Shown here: piece by piece, positions 25,355-37,901 of the stretch | Layout of the letters: every line of letters begins with the position of its first letter | Position numbering within the stretch: position 1 is the stretch's first letter | DNA from: Trichoderma breve | Taxonomy: Eukaryota; Ascomycota; Sordariomycetes; Hypocreales; Hypocreaceae | Direction: 5' to 3' | DNA length: 64,000 nt | Assembly (NCBI RefSeq): GCF_028502605.1 | Contig: NC_079234.1 | Span: 4,526,001-4,590,000, forward strand | The notes under the pieces: model-generated | What the model saw: the letters and a program-made list of their open reading frames with translations, nothing else | Database searches by the model: none | What the model was told of the DNA's origin: nothing | Made by a program: the position numbers and the translations under genes

Positions 25355-28300
25355 TGCTGCTAAAGCCGCTGTTTCGTACGGGACTCGAGGAGGCTCGCCC
25401 CGAGCTTCATGGCGTGCGGGCATGTACATACCTACTAGTTAGCATGCGGCACCAGTGACATGATCAGACGATTGGGGCCGTTGACTGCAAAGTGCGGAAT
25501 GCGGTCTGTGAGAGAGCGGCAATTTAGGTCCGCGGACAGGCATCAGATCAGACACAGGAGTGTTCATGCATGGCCGATCGACTACTCGGGCTATTGCTAC
25601 GAATTACGGGCGACGAAATCCAACTACTGTGCTACTTCCCGCGACTACGGAGCGCTTGCACGCCGCATGCCGTACGGAGACCGGATGCTTTGATATGCCA
25701 GTACTCGTACATCACTCATGTACCTGCGGGCCGTAATGTTTCACTTCCGCCGTTCCTCTCTTTTTTTTTTTTCTTTGGCCCCCGTCCTCTTGCTTTCTAG
25801 AATAGAAACACTAAGGTGAAGTCAATATTGCGAATTACTCTAATCCACTTGACGAATGTCATTCAATATTCTATTTTCATTCTGATGGGCCCTCGGACCG
25901 GGTATTGTGGAAATTAGAAAAACCTGACAAGTTACCACTTCAGCGGTGGATCTCCAGATATTGAGGCTTATACGAAGTCCGGTCTCCATCAAGGTGCCAT
26001 GACTGAGACCAGCAGCTAACGGCTTGGTGGTTCTCTTAAATTACACTGATAATGTCGCTCCGAAATATTTGGCGATGGAATTCTCGCCTCAGGCAGTGGC
26101 TGAGCTCTGGGTGGACTGTTCATTTCAGAAGCACCGCGCGGCAGCGCAGCCGAGTGGTCCAGCTGAGCTGTAAGTGAAAGAAAAGCAATGGCTGTGCACG
26201 AGTCTCCCGGCGCCCTTTCTCGGAAGTGTCACTGTGCTTCGTGGACAATTACCGATGCCCGCTGGATTACCTGGCACGGACTTCAATACGAGCACGGACC
26301 GGCTTGCGAATGACTTGACGGCATCCGGTGGCAAGCGGCACTCCGTGTGTTGTGCTGGATATCGTTGTGACTGTGATTCTAAAGCTGATTCTTGCCACTT
26401 CTACTTGCAAATATAGACTCTTGTATGATGAGTCCCGACCACGGTAGTGTCTCGCGGATCGCCTAACAAGCGTGAACCAGCGGCAAACATGATGTACATC
26501 CATTCTCTGCCTTTTTTTTCTTGTTTTCTTTTTTCTGTCCCTCTTCTTCTCCGAGTTGCTTTTTCTGATTGTCCTCCATCCACAAACGATATGACACGCG
26601 TCCTTGGTTCCGACATGTCACTAATATGAGATGCTTCAATATAGCGTGCCGCCCTACTAGCAGCTGAGACAAGGAATAAGTCCCAATGTTGAGCTAAAGC
26701 GAGCTAAGGAGCACAGCTTATGACTTCTGACATCTCTTGTTTGCCTCGCAATTCTTTCCGTCTTTTTTTTTTTTTGGTCCCCTCATGCCTGTGTGGCGTT
26801 ATAGTTTGTTGCGTTTCCTCCCGTATCCAAGGGCGGGAGCCGGCGCCATGAATGCGGATCATGCGTGGTGGAAATGACCAATGTTTGAGTTGCCCGCAGA
26901 GCGTTGCTTAGCCGCTCCTGTTCCAATGCGACACCACATTACAGTACAAGCTGCAGTCCCTTTTATCTGTCTCGTCTTTTCTGGCGTCCGTTTCTTTTTT
27001 TAATCGGCTCACGCGGTAAGACGTGAACTGTAGGCATAAAATCACTTCAGGACCGTTCTAGCGCAAGATATGGGGCTAATGGCATCTCGTCAGTCGATTC
27101 GAGAAATGAAGGGAGACTACGGAGCACGAAGATGATGGACAATAAGAAGAAGACGGCAAAATAAAAATAGGCCCAAGCATCTCGGCCGATGTCAGCGGAG
27201 GATAAGCTCAGACATGCGATTGTTGCCTTTTCAGACACGGCTCAGGGTAAGACTGTTGATTCAGCCAAATTGTATGCAGTTTAGATTCTCTGCTCAGTAT
27301 ACTGCCTGGTTCCATCGTTGTGCACAGTGCTGATGGGAAACACATAGGTCCACGACACTACGGTGTTTCCTCCCCCCCAACACTGATGCCATGTAATGGC
27401 CACTGTTAACGGGTGTTGTTGTGCAACCGCATGAGACAGGCGGCATTCTCATAGTCAGCCGTTGGGCTGGAGGGGTCAGATGCGAGGGGACACAGATCTT
27501 GATCACCTCTACAGTTGGACACTAGCACCTGATAACGTGGGCAGCCTCCCGTGCGTCTTACGATGTGGTTGCCTCTGTACTTGCGGATCGGGCCAATCCG
27601 AAGTTGCGAGTAATAAAAAAGAAACCTGCCTTGCATTTGCAATTTTGCCACTCTGGAGGTCGGGGAAGCGCACTGCGAATGGCCGGTTGGGCCTATATTC
27701 CTGCAGAGGACTTGCGTACATGCAACGTGCATAATCAAAGTCAATGCTTTTTAGTTTTTGGCCCGTGAGAGTTGTGGGCGATATTATGGGGAAGCTGTCA
27801 TGTTAACTCATCCTACAGTATGCGCTTGTAGCACATGCGAATTTTCACTTTTGGTTGGTTGAGGCCTGAAACAGGAAAAACTTTGCTTCTTCTGCATCTG
27901 ATGGTATGTACGACCAACACCTCAACGGCCAAGTGGTCTGACTCCCTTGTTTTTTCTTTTCTTTTTCTTCCCACTTCTCCTCATTTCCTTTCTTCTTTGT
28001 GGCTTGGTTGTCACAACGGCTAGCGAGCCGTGTATGTCACTTGTCTAATTGACGGGGCGACTGTGCCTTTTACCGCCTGTGATGTGAATGTTGAATAAGA
28101 GCCTTCTACGAATTAAGCGATACGACATTGACTTGACCAGTGCCATTGCGGTTGGCTGATTGGTGATGTGGGATTTCGGGCCCTAAGGGAGGAGGGGTCT
28201 TGGGCATTGCAGCGCAGCGGGGATGTGACAATGCAAAGCTCTCCCTACATACGAAGCCGTGTCTGGGTAACTTTTGTCATTGTCTCAATGTTTCCGATGC

Positions 28301-29924
28301 GATGCCGTCCGCTCGTACGCCTAGTTCATGTCCTCAGACAGAGGCGGACTCGAGACGCCGTGTCCGTGAGGCTGCAAGGGCCCGTGCCCTGCTTTTAGGG
28401 TGTGTTTGTATCACTGTATCACCGTTGGTGTTGTCCTCGCAAGAGTATGTCAAGCATCGTGATCTTAGCTACCGTCGGATCTGGGAGAAGCAATTCCTAG
28501 TGCGGCCATTCCAACGCATGCGAGCAAGCCTGTAGCGTCTTGAAGTTGCACACGTCACTACTGGGGCAGAGGGCCATCATGCTCGTAGCTGTACAAGCAC
28601 AGGGTCCGTACGGTACAGGCCCCGTTCAGGACGCTCGAAGTCATCGGCTACTACTGGTAAACGGCACAATGGACGGTCCTTCACCGCATGTCCCGCAAGA
28701 TGCTGCCGGCTCTCCTCCACCTTCGGCGGCCACGTCAGAAGCCCAATGGAGATGATTATGGATTGCTCCATCTGCGTGTAGGGTAGGCCGGAAGACCGGC
28801 GGGCAGAGCTTGACCGAAATTCTAGCGCTCCGGCGCCGGGACCCGCTTTTAGGCTCCAAGTGACTGCGTCCAATCGGCTCGCGGCTAGAGGGGCCGGCCG
28901 TGCTACTGCGCCAGGTCCCAACCACCCGCTTTAATGGTGCTAGGTACATTGGACAGAGGCAAGCATGCGCGAGCCAGCTGTCACTCAGTGGCCAGCGCAT
29001 GAGTGGTTGACCGCCAAAAGCGCGCTGTTGGAGATATGGGGGGATTGGGGATGCTTTAGGTAGGAAGCAAGAGGACAAAAGTAACTACCGTTGGCTGCAT
29101 ATGCATTATGCACAGAATTGGGAAAAGTGAAGTTCAATAATTAAGACAAAAACACAATAAAAAGAAAAACTAAAAAAATGATTAATCGGGTCAAACATAT
29201 CTGAGAAATTTGGCGGAAGGCGGTGGGGTCATTGATGCGAGGGAGGACTTGCCCAGCGCCTAGACGCACCAACATGTACTTGCCTGGTGAGGGACGAAAA
29301 GTGAGAGAAGGAAGCAGCGGGCGAGAAAGAAAGAGATGAGAGAGGATAGAACCAGAAACCTGCGCGACTGCTCCGTAAAAGGCGATATCTTGGATACGCG
29401 CCTGCCTTGGCAATTGGCCTTGATGACGATGACGAGGACATTGGCAAGTCGAGTGGCTGGGAAGGTGCAAAGCCCCCGCTTATAACCAGCCATTTGCTTA
29501 AACCTGCATCTCAGCTGCGGCTTCATTTTTTCAATTTTATTTTTGTAAAACTGCCCTATCGCTGTGTCTCTATATTGCTTTTTTCGGTACTCTGGAATGC
29601 TGGAAATATAGTCTAAAGTGACTAGCAAACTCTCACGGGCATCCCTTGCATCGTTCTCGTCTATTTGACGGCTTGCGTTACTTGTTAGTTCAACTAAATA
29701 CGCGAACGACTTATTGCAAGTGACAGCAACTCCAAAGCAACAGCTCCAACACCATTTCCTCTCTTTGTCTATATCTTATTGGAGCTTCTTATTTTCCCTT
29801 GCGTGGCGCTAGGAAAAACCTTCTGTCACACAAGCTGCACGAAGCTGCATCACTTGCAGACTCCCGTCCCTTTCCCCCTCCCGCCTCTTGCTGTCACTTT
29901 TTCATTCTTACCCTCCTTGCAGCC

Positions 29925-31129
29925 ATGAGACCCGTGGCGAGCGGTGCCTGCGCGGCTGTAGCTGCATTGACGCTCCCCGGAGCTGTTTTGGGGCAGACTT
30001 GGAGCCGGTGCAATCCGCTGACAACTAGTGAGTTGATTGATCGCCTCTGCTTTTTGACATGGAACTTTTTGGCTGATTACAGTGTCTTTGCGACGCAATA
30101 GGTTCATGTCCTGCTGACACGGCTCTGGGCATGACTATCAATGTGGACTTCACCAAGGGCTCTGTTAACTCCTTTGTCGCTTCTGGTGCGCCGACATATG
30201 ATAGCAATGGCGTCTCATTCACGGTGGCCGGTGGTGGTGACGCTCCACAGCTCGAATCTGTGTTTTACATCATGTTTGGCCGTGTTGAAGTCACCATGAA
30301 AGCCGCCCCTGGAGCAGGCATTGTCTCCTCGCTGGTGTTGCAATCTGATGATCTTGATGAGATCGATTTGGAGTGGCTAGGTGCTGAGCCCGACCAGGTT
30401 CAGTCCAACTACTTTGGCAAAGGCCAGACGACAACGTATAACCGCGGACAGTTCCACAGCGTCTCGGGTACCCAAGCAAACTGGATCAAGTACACCATCG
30501 ACTGGACCCAGGACAGGATCGTGTGGACGGCGGGCAATTCTGTGTTGCGCACTCTGACCCAGGCCAATGCTGAAGCGAATCAATATCCGCAGACGCCAAT
30601 GCAGATTAAGTTCGGCTCTTGGGCCGGCGGTGATCCAAGCACCAATGCTCCAGGCACTGTTCAATGGGCCCAGGGGCCTACGGATTTCAGCAAGGGACCC
30701 TTTAGTATGTTGGTCCAGAGCGTCACTGTCACAGACTACTCTACCGGCAAGCAGTACGTTTACAGCAACAACTCGGGCTCATGGCAGTCCATCCAAGCCG
30801 TCGGTGGTCAGATCAACGGGAACGCCAACAATGAAAACTCCCTCACCATCACAGCCAGCGCCAGCAATGCTGCCACAACCCCAACAGCCGTGCTGTCCAT
30901 TCCCGTTGGTGGCATCGGCACGAATAAAGGCTCAGCTACGGCCACTCAGAGCTGGCCGTGGGTTGCAGGTGCCACTATCGGAAGCATTCCTAGCGGTTGG
31001 CATATGAACCCAGACGGCAAGATTGCACGCAATGCGAGTGCGGCGTCCCGTGTGCCTTTGCCGTCGCTGTTGGTGCTTCTGATGAGCCACTTTGCTATTG
31101 GTGTGTTGGCCTTTGTTGCAAGGATATAA
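29925..31129 (+). CDS. GH16 cell-wall transglycosylase, Crh/Utr2 family, GPI-anchored
   Basis: Predicted 376-residue secreted enzyme of the fungal Crh group (GH16), which links chitin to beta-glucan in the cell wall. Exons are 29925-30027 and 30102-31129; the 74-nt intron falls just after the signal peptide and the join reads TTSSCPADTALG. Residues 1-23 form a signal peptide ending ALTLPGAVLGQ. The catalytic motif DEIDLEWLG places the nucleophile, assisting acid and acid/base at Glu121, Asp123 and Glu125; many Crh proteins have Trp where this one has Leu124. The C-terminal third is rich in Ser, Thr, Asn and Ala, ending in a hydrophobic tail (PSLLVLLMSHFAIGVLAF), as expected for GPI attachment. 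Cys29 and Cys37 lie near the N-terminus. Its 3' end faces that of top1. Confidence 0.92.
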
Positions 31130-32336
31130 CGAGTCTATGTGCGAGGCATATGTGGGTTTAATGGCTGATGTGTTATTAATGAATGGTGTATATATTGGGA
31201 ATGAGTGTCACCTACCGCGGTTTTATAAATTGGGCAAAGAAGCAACAGACATGTGCTCCACACGGGGATTGCATTTTTTATGGCGTTGCACTGCATCGTG
31301 CGTTTTGGACATTTATTATAGATGGCATCATATATCGTTGTCTTGGTATTGAATATGTATATATACTCTATAGATGTAGAGATGCTCCCTAGCATTTCCA
31401 ATGAGCCAATACTATCTTCTACTCATCAATGGTTAAAGATTATCTTGGATACAAGCTGAAAGTATAAGATGAAGATATCACATCACATATAGTTGTCGAC
31501 AATAAATGACACCAAAGCAACTTGGATTTTAACAACACATAATTTCTTTTCACCAATATAGTTGGCTTTCGTTCCTTGAGTAAGAGATGTCTATAAAAAC
31601 AGTAGAGCAAAAGAAGACATGGCAATAGAGCTCTATCGTCGACAGATAAGGAGAAACAAAAAAGAAACATCATTAAGCTGGTATCACATGATAACGTTCA
31701 AACGGAGGACTCGTATAATCTATCGAGTAAGAGGGAGTTAAAAAAAAAAAAAAAACTCAATTAAAACAGTACAGCATGGCTGAAACCTCAAAAAAAGCTC
31801 AAGCCTCTCTCAATTCCTCGCTATGATTCTCGCTATCTCCTACCCTCATCGCCTCACTCTTTTGAATGCGTCCCTCAGAAAATCTGTTGTCAGTCGTAAA
31901 GAAAGAATATTGTCCCTTCTACCCTTCACTCATCCATCGTCCTAGACTCCTCTGAAATAAGCACTTTGTGTGAGCCGAGCCCAACCCCCCCTTTCCCTTT
32001 CCGCCGTGTGCGTCCATGGTTCCAAGTTTCGCCGTCCGCCTCTAACTCCATCGTACAATGTTCGTGGAGCCGTGATAATAAAATAAATACTTGCAAGTGT
32101 CGTTTTGCTGCGCCGCGTCTACCTGATATGGCCGTATTCTGAGGTGGAAGTACCACCTTTTACCGTAACATGTATATATAACGTGAGAGGGAAAAAACCA
32201 CTGCGGAAAACAAAACAAAAAGCAAAGGCAAAAAGAACTAAGAGAAAAGCAAAAAAAAAAATAAACAACTTTTAGCGAAGGAAGAGCAGTGTGGATGCTT
32301 CGCCTCTTGTATCTGACTTTTGGGCTGATTCTATGT
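31130..32336. other. Convergent intergenic region
   Basis: Lies between the 3' ends of the Crh gene and top1. AT-rich, with a 16-base A run at 31740-31755 and no supported gene; probably both 3' UTRs. Confidence 0.6.
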
Positions 32337-35300
32337 CTAGAATTCCCAGTCCTCCGCGTCCTCGACTGACTTGATAGCCCATCGGAACTTGTCTCGGAGA
32401 GTCTTGGAGAAGAACTTCTCAATAGGAACATCAAACTTCTTTGAAAACACCACCGTCAGACGAGGGTCGATGTAATTCTACGGCTCATTGTTAGCATTCT
32501 TATATCTTCATTAGCGGTATTGTCGAGGCGACTTACAATCTTTGAAGTGCTCAGGGCGACCTCTTTATTGCCATCACGGTCTTCGGCCTGTGTTTCCAAG
32601 ACCCGGATGCGCTCGTCAATCTTGTCAATAGCACCCAAGAACTTCTCCACGCTTGCTCCTCTGCCCTCAGCCTCCACCTTGTTGGTTTTGTTCTCCTTTT
32701 TGAACTTGGCCTCGAGTTCCTTGACTGCCTGGAGACGCTCCTTAAGCTCCTTTTCAGGCAAAACTCGTTCTTTGTTAGCCTTAAGTTTCTCGTTGTCCTT
32801 TTCAAATTTCTTCGTGATCTTGGTGCGTTGCTCTTCGATCAGGAATTGTTGGTGCTCCTTGATCCATTCGTCATCGAGATCTTCGTCTTTCTCAAAGAAG
32901 GCCGCGCCCTTCTTCTTCTTCTGAGTTGGATCAATGTCGAGCATCATTTTCTTGGTTCGCCATTTTTGATACCTGAGGCCTTTGATCTGATGAGGAGTTA
33001 GCACTGTCTTCGTCTTCTCGGGTTTAAGAGGTTGTTGAATAAGGGAATGTGACTTACCCTATCTCCAAGCTTTTGCATTTGCTGCTCGTGCCCTGCGCCA
33101 ACAGTTCGCTTGTGATTGCAAAGAATGGCGACCTTACGGTTACAGTCATTGTAAAGCTTCACCTTCTCCGCGATAGTACCGCGAGAGCGTGGATCTTTCC
33201 CGAGTTCCTTGAGCAGCTCGGACATGGTGTAGGACGCATTGTAGGTACGGAAAACCTTGGCAGTCAACCCAGGCATATAGCTGTTGAGATGCTTGTTCAG
33301 TTGAGACGTCTAGCATTGGTAATTAGTATTCAGCTCTCCTCAATTCAGACGAGGTGTGTTGTTGCTTACGTTGAGGCGATCGAAGAGATCATCGCCGTCC
33401 GTCTTTGGCGCCTTTTTGAACAGCTTCAAATTCTTGAAGACTTGCGGATCAACACGGGCCGTTTCGTTGTATCTAATACTGTCCTTACCCAGAAAGTCAA
33501 ATGTGACTTGATCTGGGGGCTGCAAGGTGATATGCTCGTACTTCAAAGAGCAGCAACCAACAGTGTCGGCTTCATTTTCGGTGTCCTTCTCATTTCCAGC
33601 TCTGAGCGCAAGTTTGTCGATCAGATACATGGCTGTTGCGCGCTGACGATCTGCCATGACCTCACTCTTGAGATCCTTGGTGTAGTCACGGCGGATCTTG
33701 TCAATGTGCTTCTTCAGCTCACGAGCCTTTTCGAACTTCTTGTAGTCACTCTGTCCTTTCACATCACTGGCAGCTCCAAGCATGACGTACTTGTAAGCGC
33801 CGTTGATGTTTTCCTGCCACATGGCAAGCCACGTAGCCTTCTGGTCATGCTGGACGGCTTTCCACTTGTGCCCTGCAGGCGGAGTTGGCACCTTGGCACC
33901 TTTGCCAATATTGATGGTGATCTGTTCCGGCATAACTCGAACTTTGACCTTACCAGTCTTGGGATGTTCGCCTCGCCCACGGAATAAGCTGGGAGGTTCC
34001 ACTCGGAAGTTGCCAACCTTTTGCTTTCTTCCATCCCACGTACAGTAAAGATACGGAGCCTCGAGCGCATCTTTCTCAGCCTTGGCAGCTGCTTTCTCCT
34101 CCTTGGTCATGCTCTTCTTGGCTTCATTCTTTGCTGTCCAGTATTCTGCCATCTTGGAGAAATCGCACTTATCCAAGCTCTTGATGTCAATCTTGTTCCC
34201 TTGGGCATCTTTAGCGCCGTGCTTCTTGATAATTTCAGAGAAGTCTGTAAAGAAGTTTTTGCGGAAAATAGGGTTCTCCAAGTGGTGAGTAGATGCGGCA
34301 GTCATCATGGCAACCCAAAAAGTGGCGACCTCCTCTGCTTCCGGGGCGAGTGAGACGGGTTTGCCATCGTAGTACATCTTTATGTGTTTCGGAAGGGGTT
34401 CATATTCTGGCGCGAACAAAACTCCGTTGTGCTCGAGAGTTCGCCACTTGATGCTGTCGTCTTCTCGCTTCGGCGCATTCCACCACTCAAACTCCTCCTC
34501 CTCTTCTTCCTCGCTGGGTTCTTTGGATTTGGCTTTCTTGGTGTCTTTGGTGTCCTTTGCCGATACTGCTTTCTTCCCCTTGGCAGAAGCACTAGCTGGT
34601 TTCGACTTCTTGGAAATGGGCGCATCAGAATCAGACTCCTCCTTCTTTAATCCAGTAGACTTTCTCTTTACAGCCGAGCCATTTGACTGCCGCTTTTTGG
34701 CCGCAAGAGGCAGGTCATCATCTGATTCGTTCTTAAGGGCCTTTTTCGGTGTAGCCTTTGCCTTCGCTTCTTTAGCACGAATAGACTTAGCCTCCTTCTC
34801 GGCCTTCTTCTCGATGTCAGCCTTTTTCTTAGCCAGCTTGACACCTAGAGGTTGCTCATCAGAGGAGGACTCAGGCAGTGCAGTTTCCTTGTAAGAAGGA
34901 GGCAGCTTCTTCCCTCTAGCTTTGACCATGGGTTCATCGTCCGAATCGGATTGCTCGACCTTTTTGGATCGTGGTCGTTTTGCCTAAATACCAAGCCGTT
35001 AGCTGACGGTACCTATGACAGCGTTTGCCAGCGTTGTTACGAAAGGGATCGCCTACCAGAGGTTCACCATCGCTGTCCGATCCATCTTTGTAATCGACCT
35101 GCGTTAATGAGACTCGTGACTTACGCTTCGCCCCGTTTGTAGAGGGCGAATCCAAGTCCATGTCGCCATTTTCGACGGGTCCGTTACGGATGGATAGTCC
35201 AGCCATTCCAGAGCCTTTCTTAGGCACAGACTTATCCAAGGCGATGTCTTGAGCGCGGGATATCTTGGAAGATGACACTAGAGTTGATGCTGCGATTAGC

Positions 35301-35513
35301 CAAATACCAATGCTTACTTGCGCGCGATTGGACATGGATTGATGCGTCTCCCGTAAGCGCCGGCGCAGTCGCAGTCGCGTGTGTTGAGGATATGCCTGAG
35401 TTGGGAAACTGGGAGAGGAGAAAAAAAAATATCAAGAGGGAGGATGGAGGAGTCTTACAACGCCCGTTTGGCCTCGCAAGAGGCATGTCATCGTCTGAGC
35501 TGTAGGTACCCAT
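32337..35513 (-). CDS. top1: DNA topoisomerase I (type IB)
   Basis: Predicted 914-residue nuclear enzyme that relaxes supercoils through a 3'-phosphotyrosyl intermediate. Exons are 35459-35513, 35057-35289, 33370-34983, 33058-33309, 32537-32986 and 32337-32477; phases agree throughout. The N-terminal 290 residues are highly charged, Lys- and Ser-rich and probably disordered with nuclear signals. Core landmarks are [18 protein letters not shown] and [14 protein letters not shown]. The linker is a long charged coiled coil (about 770-840). The last intron splits the active-site motif, rebuilt as STSKINYIDPR, with Tyr870 the nucleophile, followed by the usual short C-terminal domain ending DAEDWEF. 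The start is the first ATG (MGTYSSDDD). It is divergent from atp3 across about 630 bases. Confidence 0.95.
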
Positions 35514-36145
35514 GGTTGGAAGCGAGGACCAACTTGCACTCGGCGGACGCAAGGCTCTGAATGAGGCGCGAGCAACGTAAGGAATGCTGCAGCCGCGATT
35601 GCAAAGTGTAAGGCCGAGGGAAACTCGGGGGAAAAGAGAAGAGAACAGATCTGCGAAATTCAGATAAGGCTGGCGAGAAGTGAACCTCGACAGCCCCGGG
35701 CGAGAGAAAGCCTGAGGAACGCAGAAAAGCTGGCGGAAAAGAGTGTAAGAAGGATCGCCTCGTGTTTTCGGCTTTGAAAAGCCTTATGCATCTAATCGGC
35801 TTCGATGCCTACCCTGCAATGCGGGTTATAGCAATATTGGATATACCCACTTTTGATATCTCTGTAACGGGGGGCTACTGAAAAGGTGGCATAACACTTT
35901 TGCTAGCGATGCGCTGCCAACGGCGTTAGTGCACAGCAAGGCTGCACCGCCCGCATTCTGGTACGAAGGTACAAGGTACTCCGGACCCGAGCTTTCCCGT
36001 CGATTTGCCGGCAAAGTGAGCAAAACTGCAATCACTCACCAACCCGAACTGCATCCCCACGAACACCCCGTCAATTGATCCACGTCACGATCAATTGGGT
36101 CTGCGTTGGCCAGAGGGCTTAGTTTGACTTTTCACACTTGCCAGA
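35514..36145. promoter_or_regulatory. Divergent promoter region top1/atp3
   Basis: 632 bases between two outward-reading starts. It contains the inverted repeat at 36072-36097 close to atp3, and no open frame of interest. Confidence 0.65.
36072..36097. promoter_or_regulatory. Dyad CAATTGATC-N8-GATCAATTG upstream of atp3
   Basis: Two perfect 9-base inverted arms flank CACGTCAC, a CRE/bZIP-like core. The right arm continues as GATCAATTGGG, whose complement contains CCAAT. It ends 48 bases before the atp3 ATG. A factor-binding role is inferred from symmetry and place. Confidence 0.5.
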
Positions 36146-37399
36146 ATGTTGTCAAGGGCTGCCCGACCGGCTCTGCGAGCTGCCGTTGCAGCTCCCCGGT
36201 GAGTTTTTCTTCCCTCCGACTAGCATCTATAAGAAATTTGTTATAGCCGCGGGAGCCTCAAATGGCCCGCGATTCGAGTTTTGCGATCCATGAGCGCCTC
36301 GACGACAGCTAGCGCCAGAGTTGGCCAAGAGCATATGGAATTTTTCTCTATGGAGAAGACGGGGAAGAGATAAAAATTACAATCAGCGTATGTAGGACTA
36401 ACAATGAGTGCTCCAGAGCTGCTGCTGGCCCCAGCACTGCCGCCACCTATGCGACGCTCCGTGAGATCGAGACTCGTTTGAAGTCGATTCGAAACATCGA
36501 GAAGATCACCAACACCATGAAGGTCGTCGCCTCCACCAAGCTCACCCGTGCTACCCGCAGCATGAACGACTCCCGCAAGTACGGCGAGGCTTCCAACGAG
36601 GTCTTCAAGTCCGCCGAGACCACTGCCGCCGAGGCTGAGGAGAAGAAGTCCCTCGTTATTGTCTGCTCTTCCGACAAGGGTCTCTGCGGTGGTATTCACT
36701 CTGGCTTGAGCCGTACCATCCGCCGCATGACTGCTGAGGAGCCTCCTTTCGACCTGGTCATCATTGGCGAGAAGTGCAAGGCCCAGCTGTCGCGAACCAA
36801 CGCCAAGGGTATCCAGCTCAACTTCGCCGGCATTGGCAAGGACATTCCCACCTTTGCCGATGCCCAGGCCATCGCCGACCAGATCGTCCTGCTGCCCACT
36901 GAGTACACGGATGTCAAGATCCTGTACAACAAGTTCATCAACGCCACCAGCTACGAGCCTACCTTCATTGAGGCATTTTCCGAGGAGGCCATTTCTCAGT
37001 CCCGTATGTCGCACTTCTATCGCTTTTACCATCTTTTAAATGCAAAATGAGGCTAACCGTCTACATAGCCAACATCTCCGCCTTTGAGGTTGAGGATGAG
37101 GCCCTTGCCAACCTGCGCGAGTACTCTCTTGCCAACTCCCTCTACTGGGCTCTGGCTGAGGGCCACGCCTGCGAGCAGTCTGCTCGACGAAACGCCATGG
37201 AGGTAAGTTTTTAATTACAAAATTTTCTCATTCTACTCTTTTTTTCAACGATGCTGATTAAATCCCTCAGAACGCCTCCAAGAACGCTGGTGAGATGATC
37301 GGCAAGTACCAGATTCTGTACAACCGTACCCGACAGGCTGTCATTACCGGAGAGCTGGTCGAGATTATTACTGGTGCTATTGCCTCCGAAGAAATGTAA
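36146..37399 (+). CDS. atp3: ATP synthase subunit gamma, mitochondrial
   Basis: Predicted 300-residue gamma subunit, the rotating central stalk of F1-ATPase. Exons are 36146-36198, 36417-37003, 37069-37202 and 37271-37399; phases agree. The N-terminus [18 protein letters not shown] is an Arg/Ala-rich mitochondrial presequence. The mature protein opens with [20 protein letters not shown] and [12 protein letters not shown], the N-terminal helix of the coiled coil; the C-terminal helix ends [33 protein letters not shown] is the conserved central loop. Codons end overwhelmingly in C or G, as in highly expressed fungal genes. Intron 1 is 218 nt with a branch-like CTAAC near its 3' end. The 3' end faces that of the LSD1 gene. 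Confidence 0.96.
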
Positions 37400-37901
37400 A
37401 GAAAGAAAAATATAATTTTGATTTTTTTACTTCTTTTTTTGTCGGTAGAACGAAAGCAAAGAGCTGGCACGCCGGAGAAAGAGAAAAGAAAAAACTACAT
37501 ACTTTTTTCATCCTGTGTAATAACAAAGCTAGAGGTTACCCAGCGCGGTGTCCCCAGTCAGTGTATCAAACCCACAAATAAATTTTCTTAGTAGATACCA
37601 GCTCGAACGGAAATGTTGCATCAAGATGAAATAAAAATAAATGAATGATTGATTGATCCTCATACTGTATTACTTGACTCGGTATTGGCGAGCTCGAGGA
37701 TCACGAATGATTTAATGACGACTTCCAATTGATTGATTGATTAATTTATATACCTCGTCCTATAAACATGCAGCACCTAGATAGGTAATATGAACCCATC
37801 CTCAAGCAGGACTTTTATCAACGCCTTTACAAAATCCCGCGGGACCGAAGCATCCAAACACCAGGTATATAATGCCACAAACGAAGAGACCGTGGTCAGT
37901 T
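37400..37901. other. Convergent intergenic region atp3/LSD1
   Basis: About 500 AT-rich bases between facing 3' ends, with repeated ATTGATTGATT sequence near 37650 and 37730. No gene seen. Confidence 0.6.

Larger units (their letters stand above)
15965..29924. other. 14-kb gene-poor interval
   Basis: No open frame over 233 codons and none with a recognisable domain, on either strand. Composition is mixed rather than strongly AT-rich, so it does not look like RIP-degraded repeat DNA. It contains many GTACGAGTAC/GTACGGAGTAC-type palindromes (19784-19795, 20689-20706, 25343-25354, 25701-25710), a GAGTC tandem repeat (16980-17002) and T-rich tracts near 17577, 19381, 25759, 26508, 26761 and 27949. 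It joins the 5' sides of seb1 and the Crh gene, so parts must be promoters and 5' UTRs. Intron-rich small genes or long non-coding RNAs could be hidden here; I could not support any. Confidence 0.55.

Noticed and set aside
15965..29924. RIP-degraded transposon block
   Set aside because: The interval is not AT-rich and I see no terminal repeats or fragments of transposase or reverse transcriptase.
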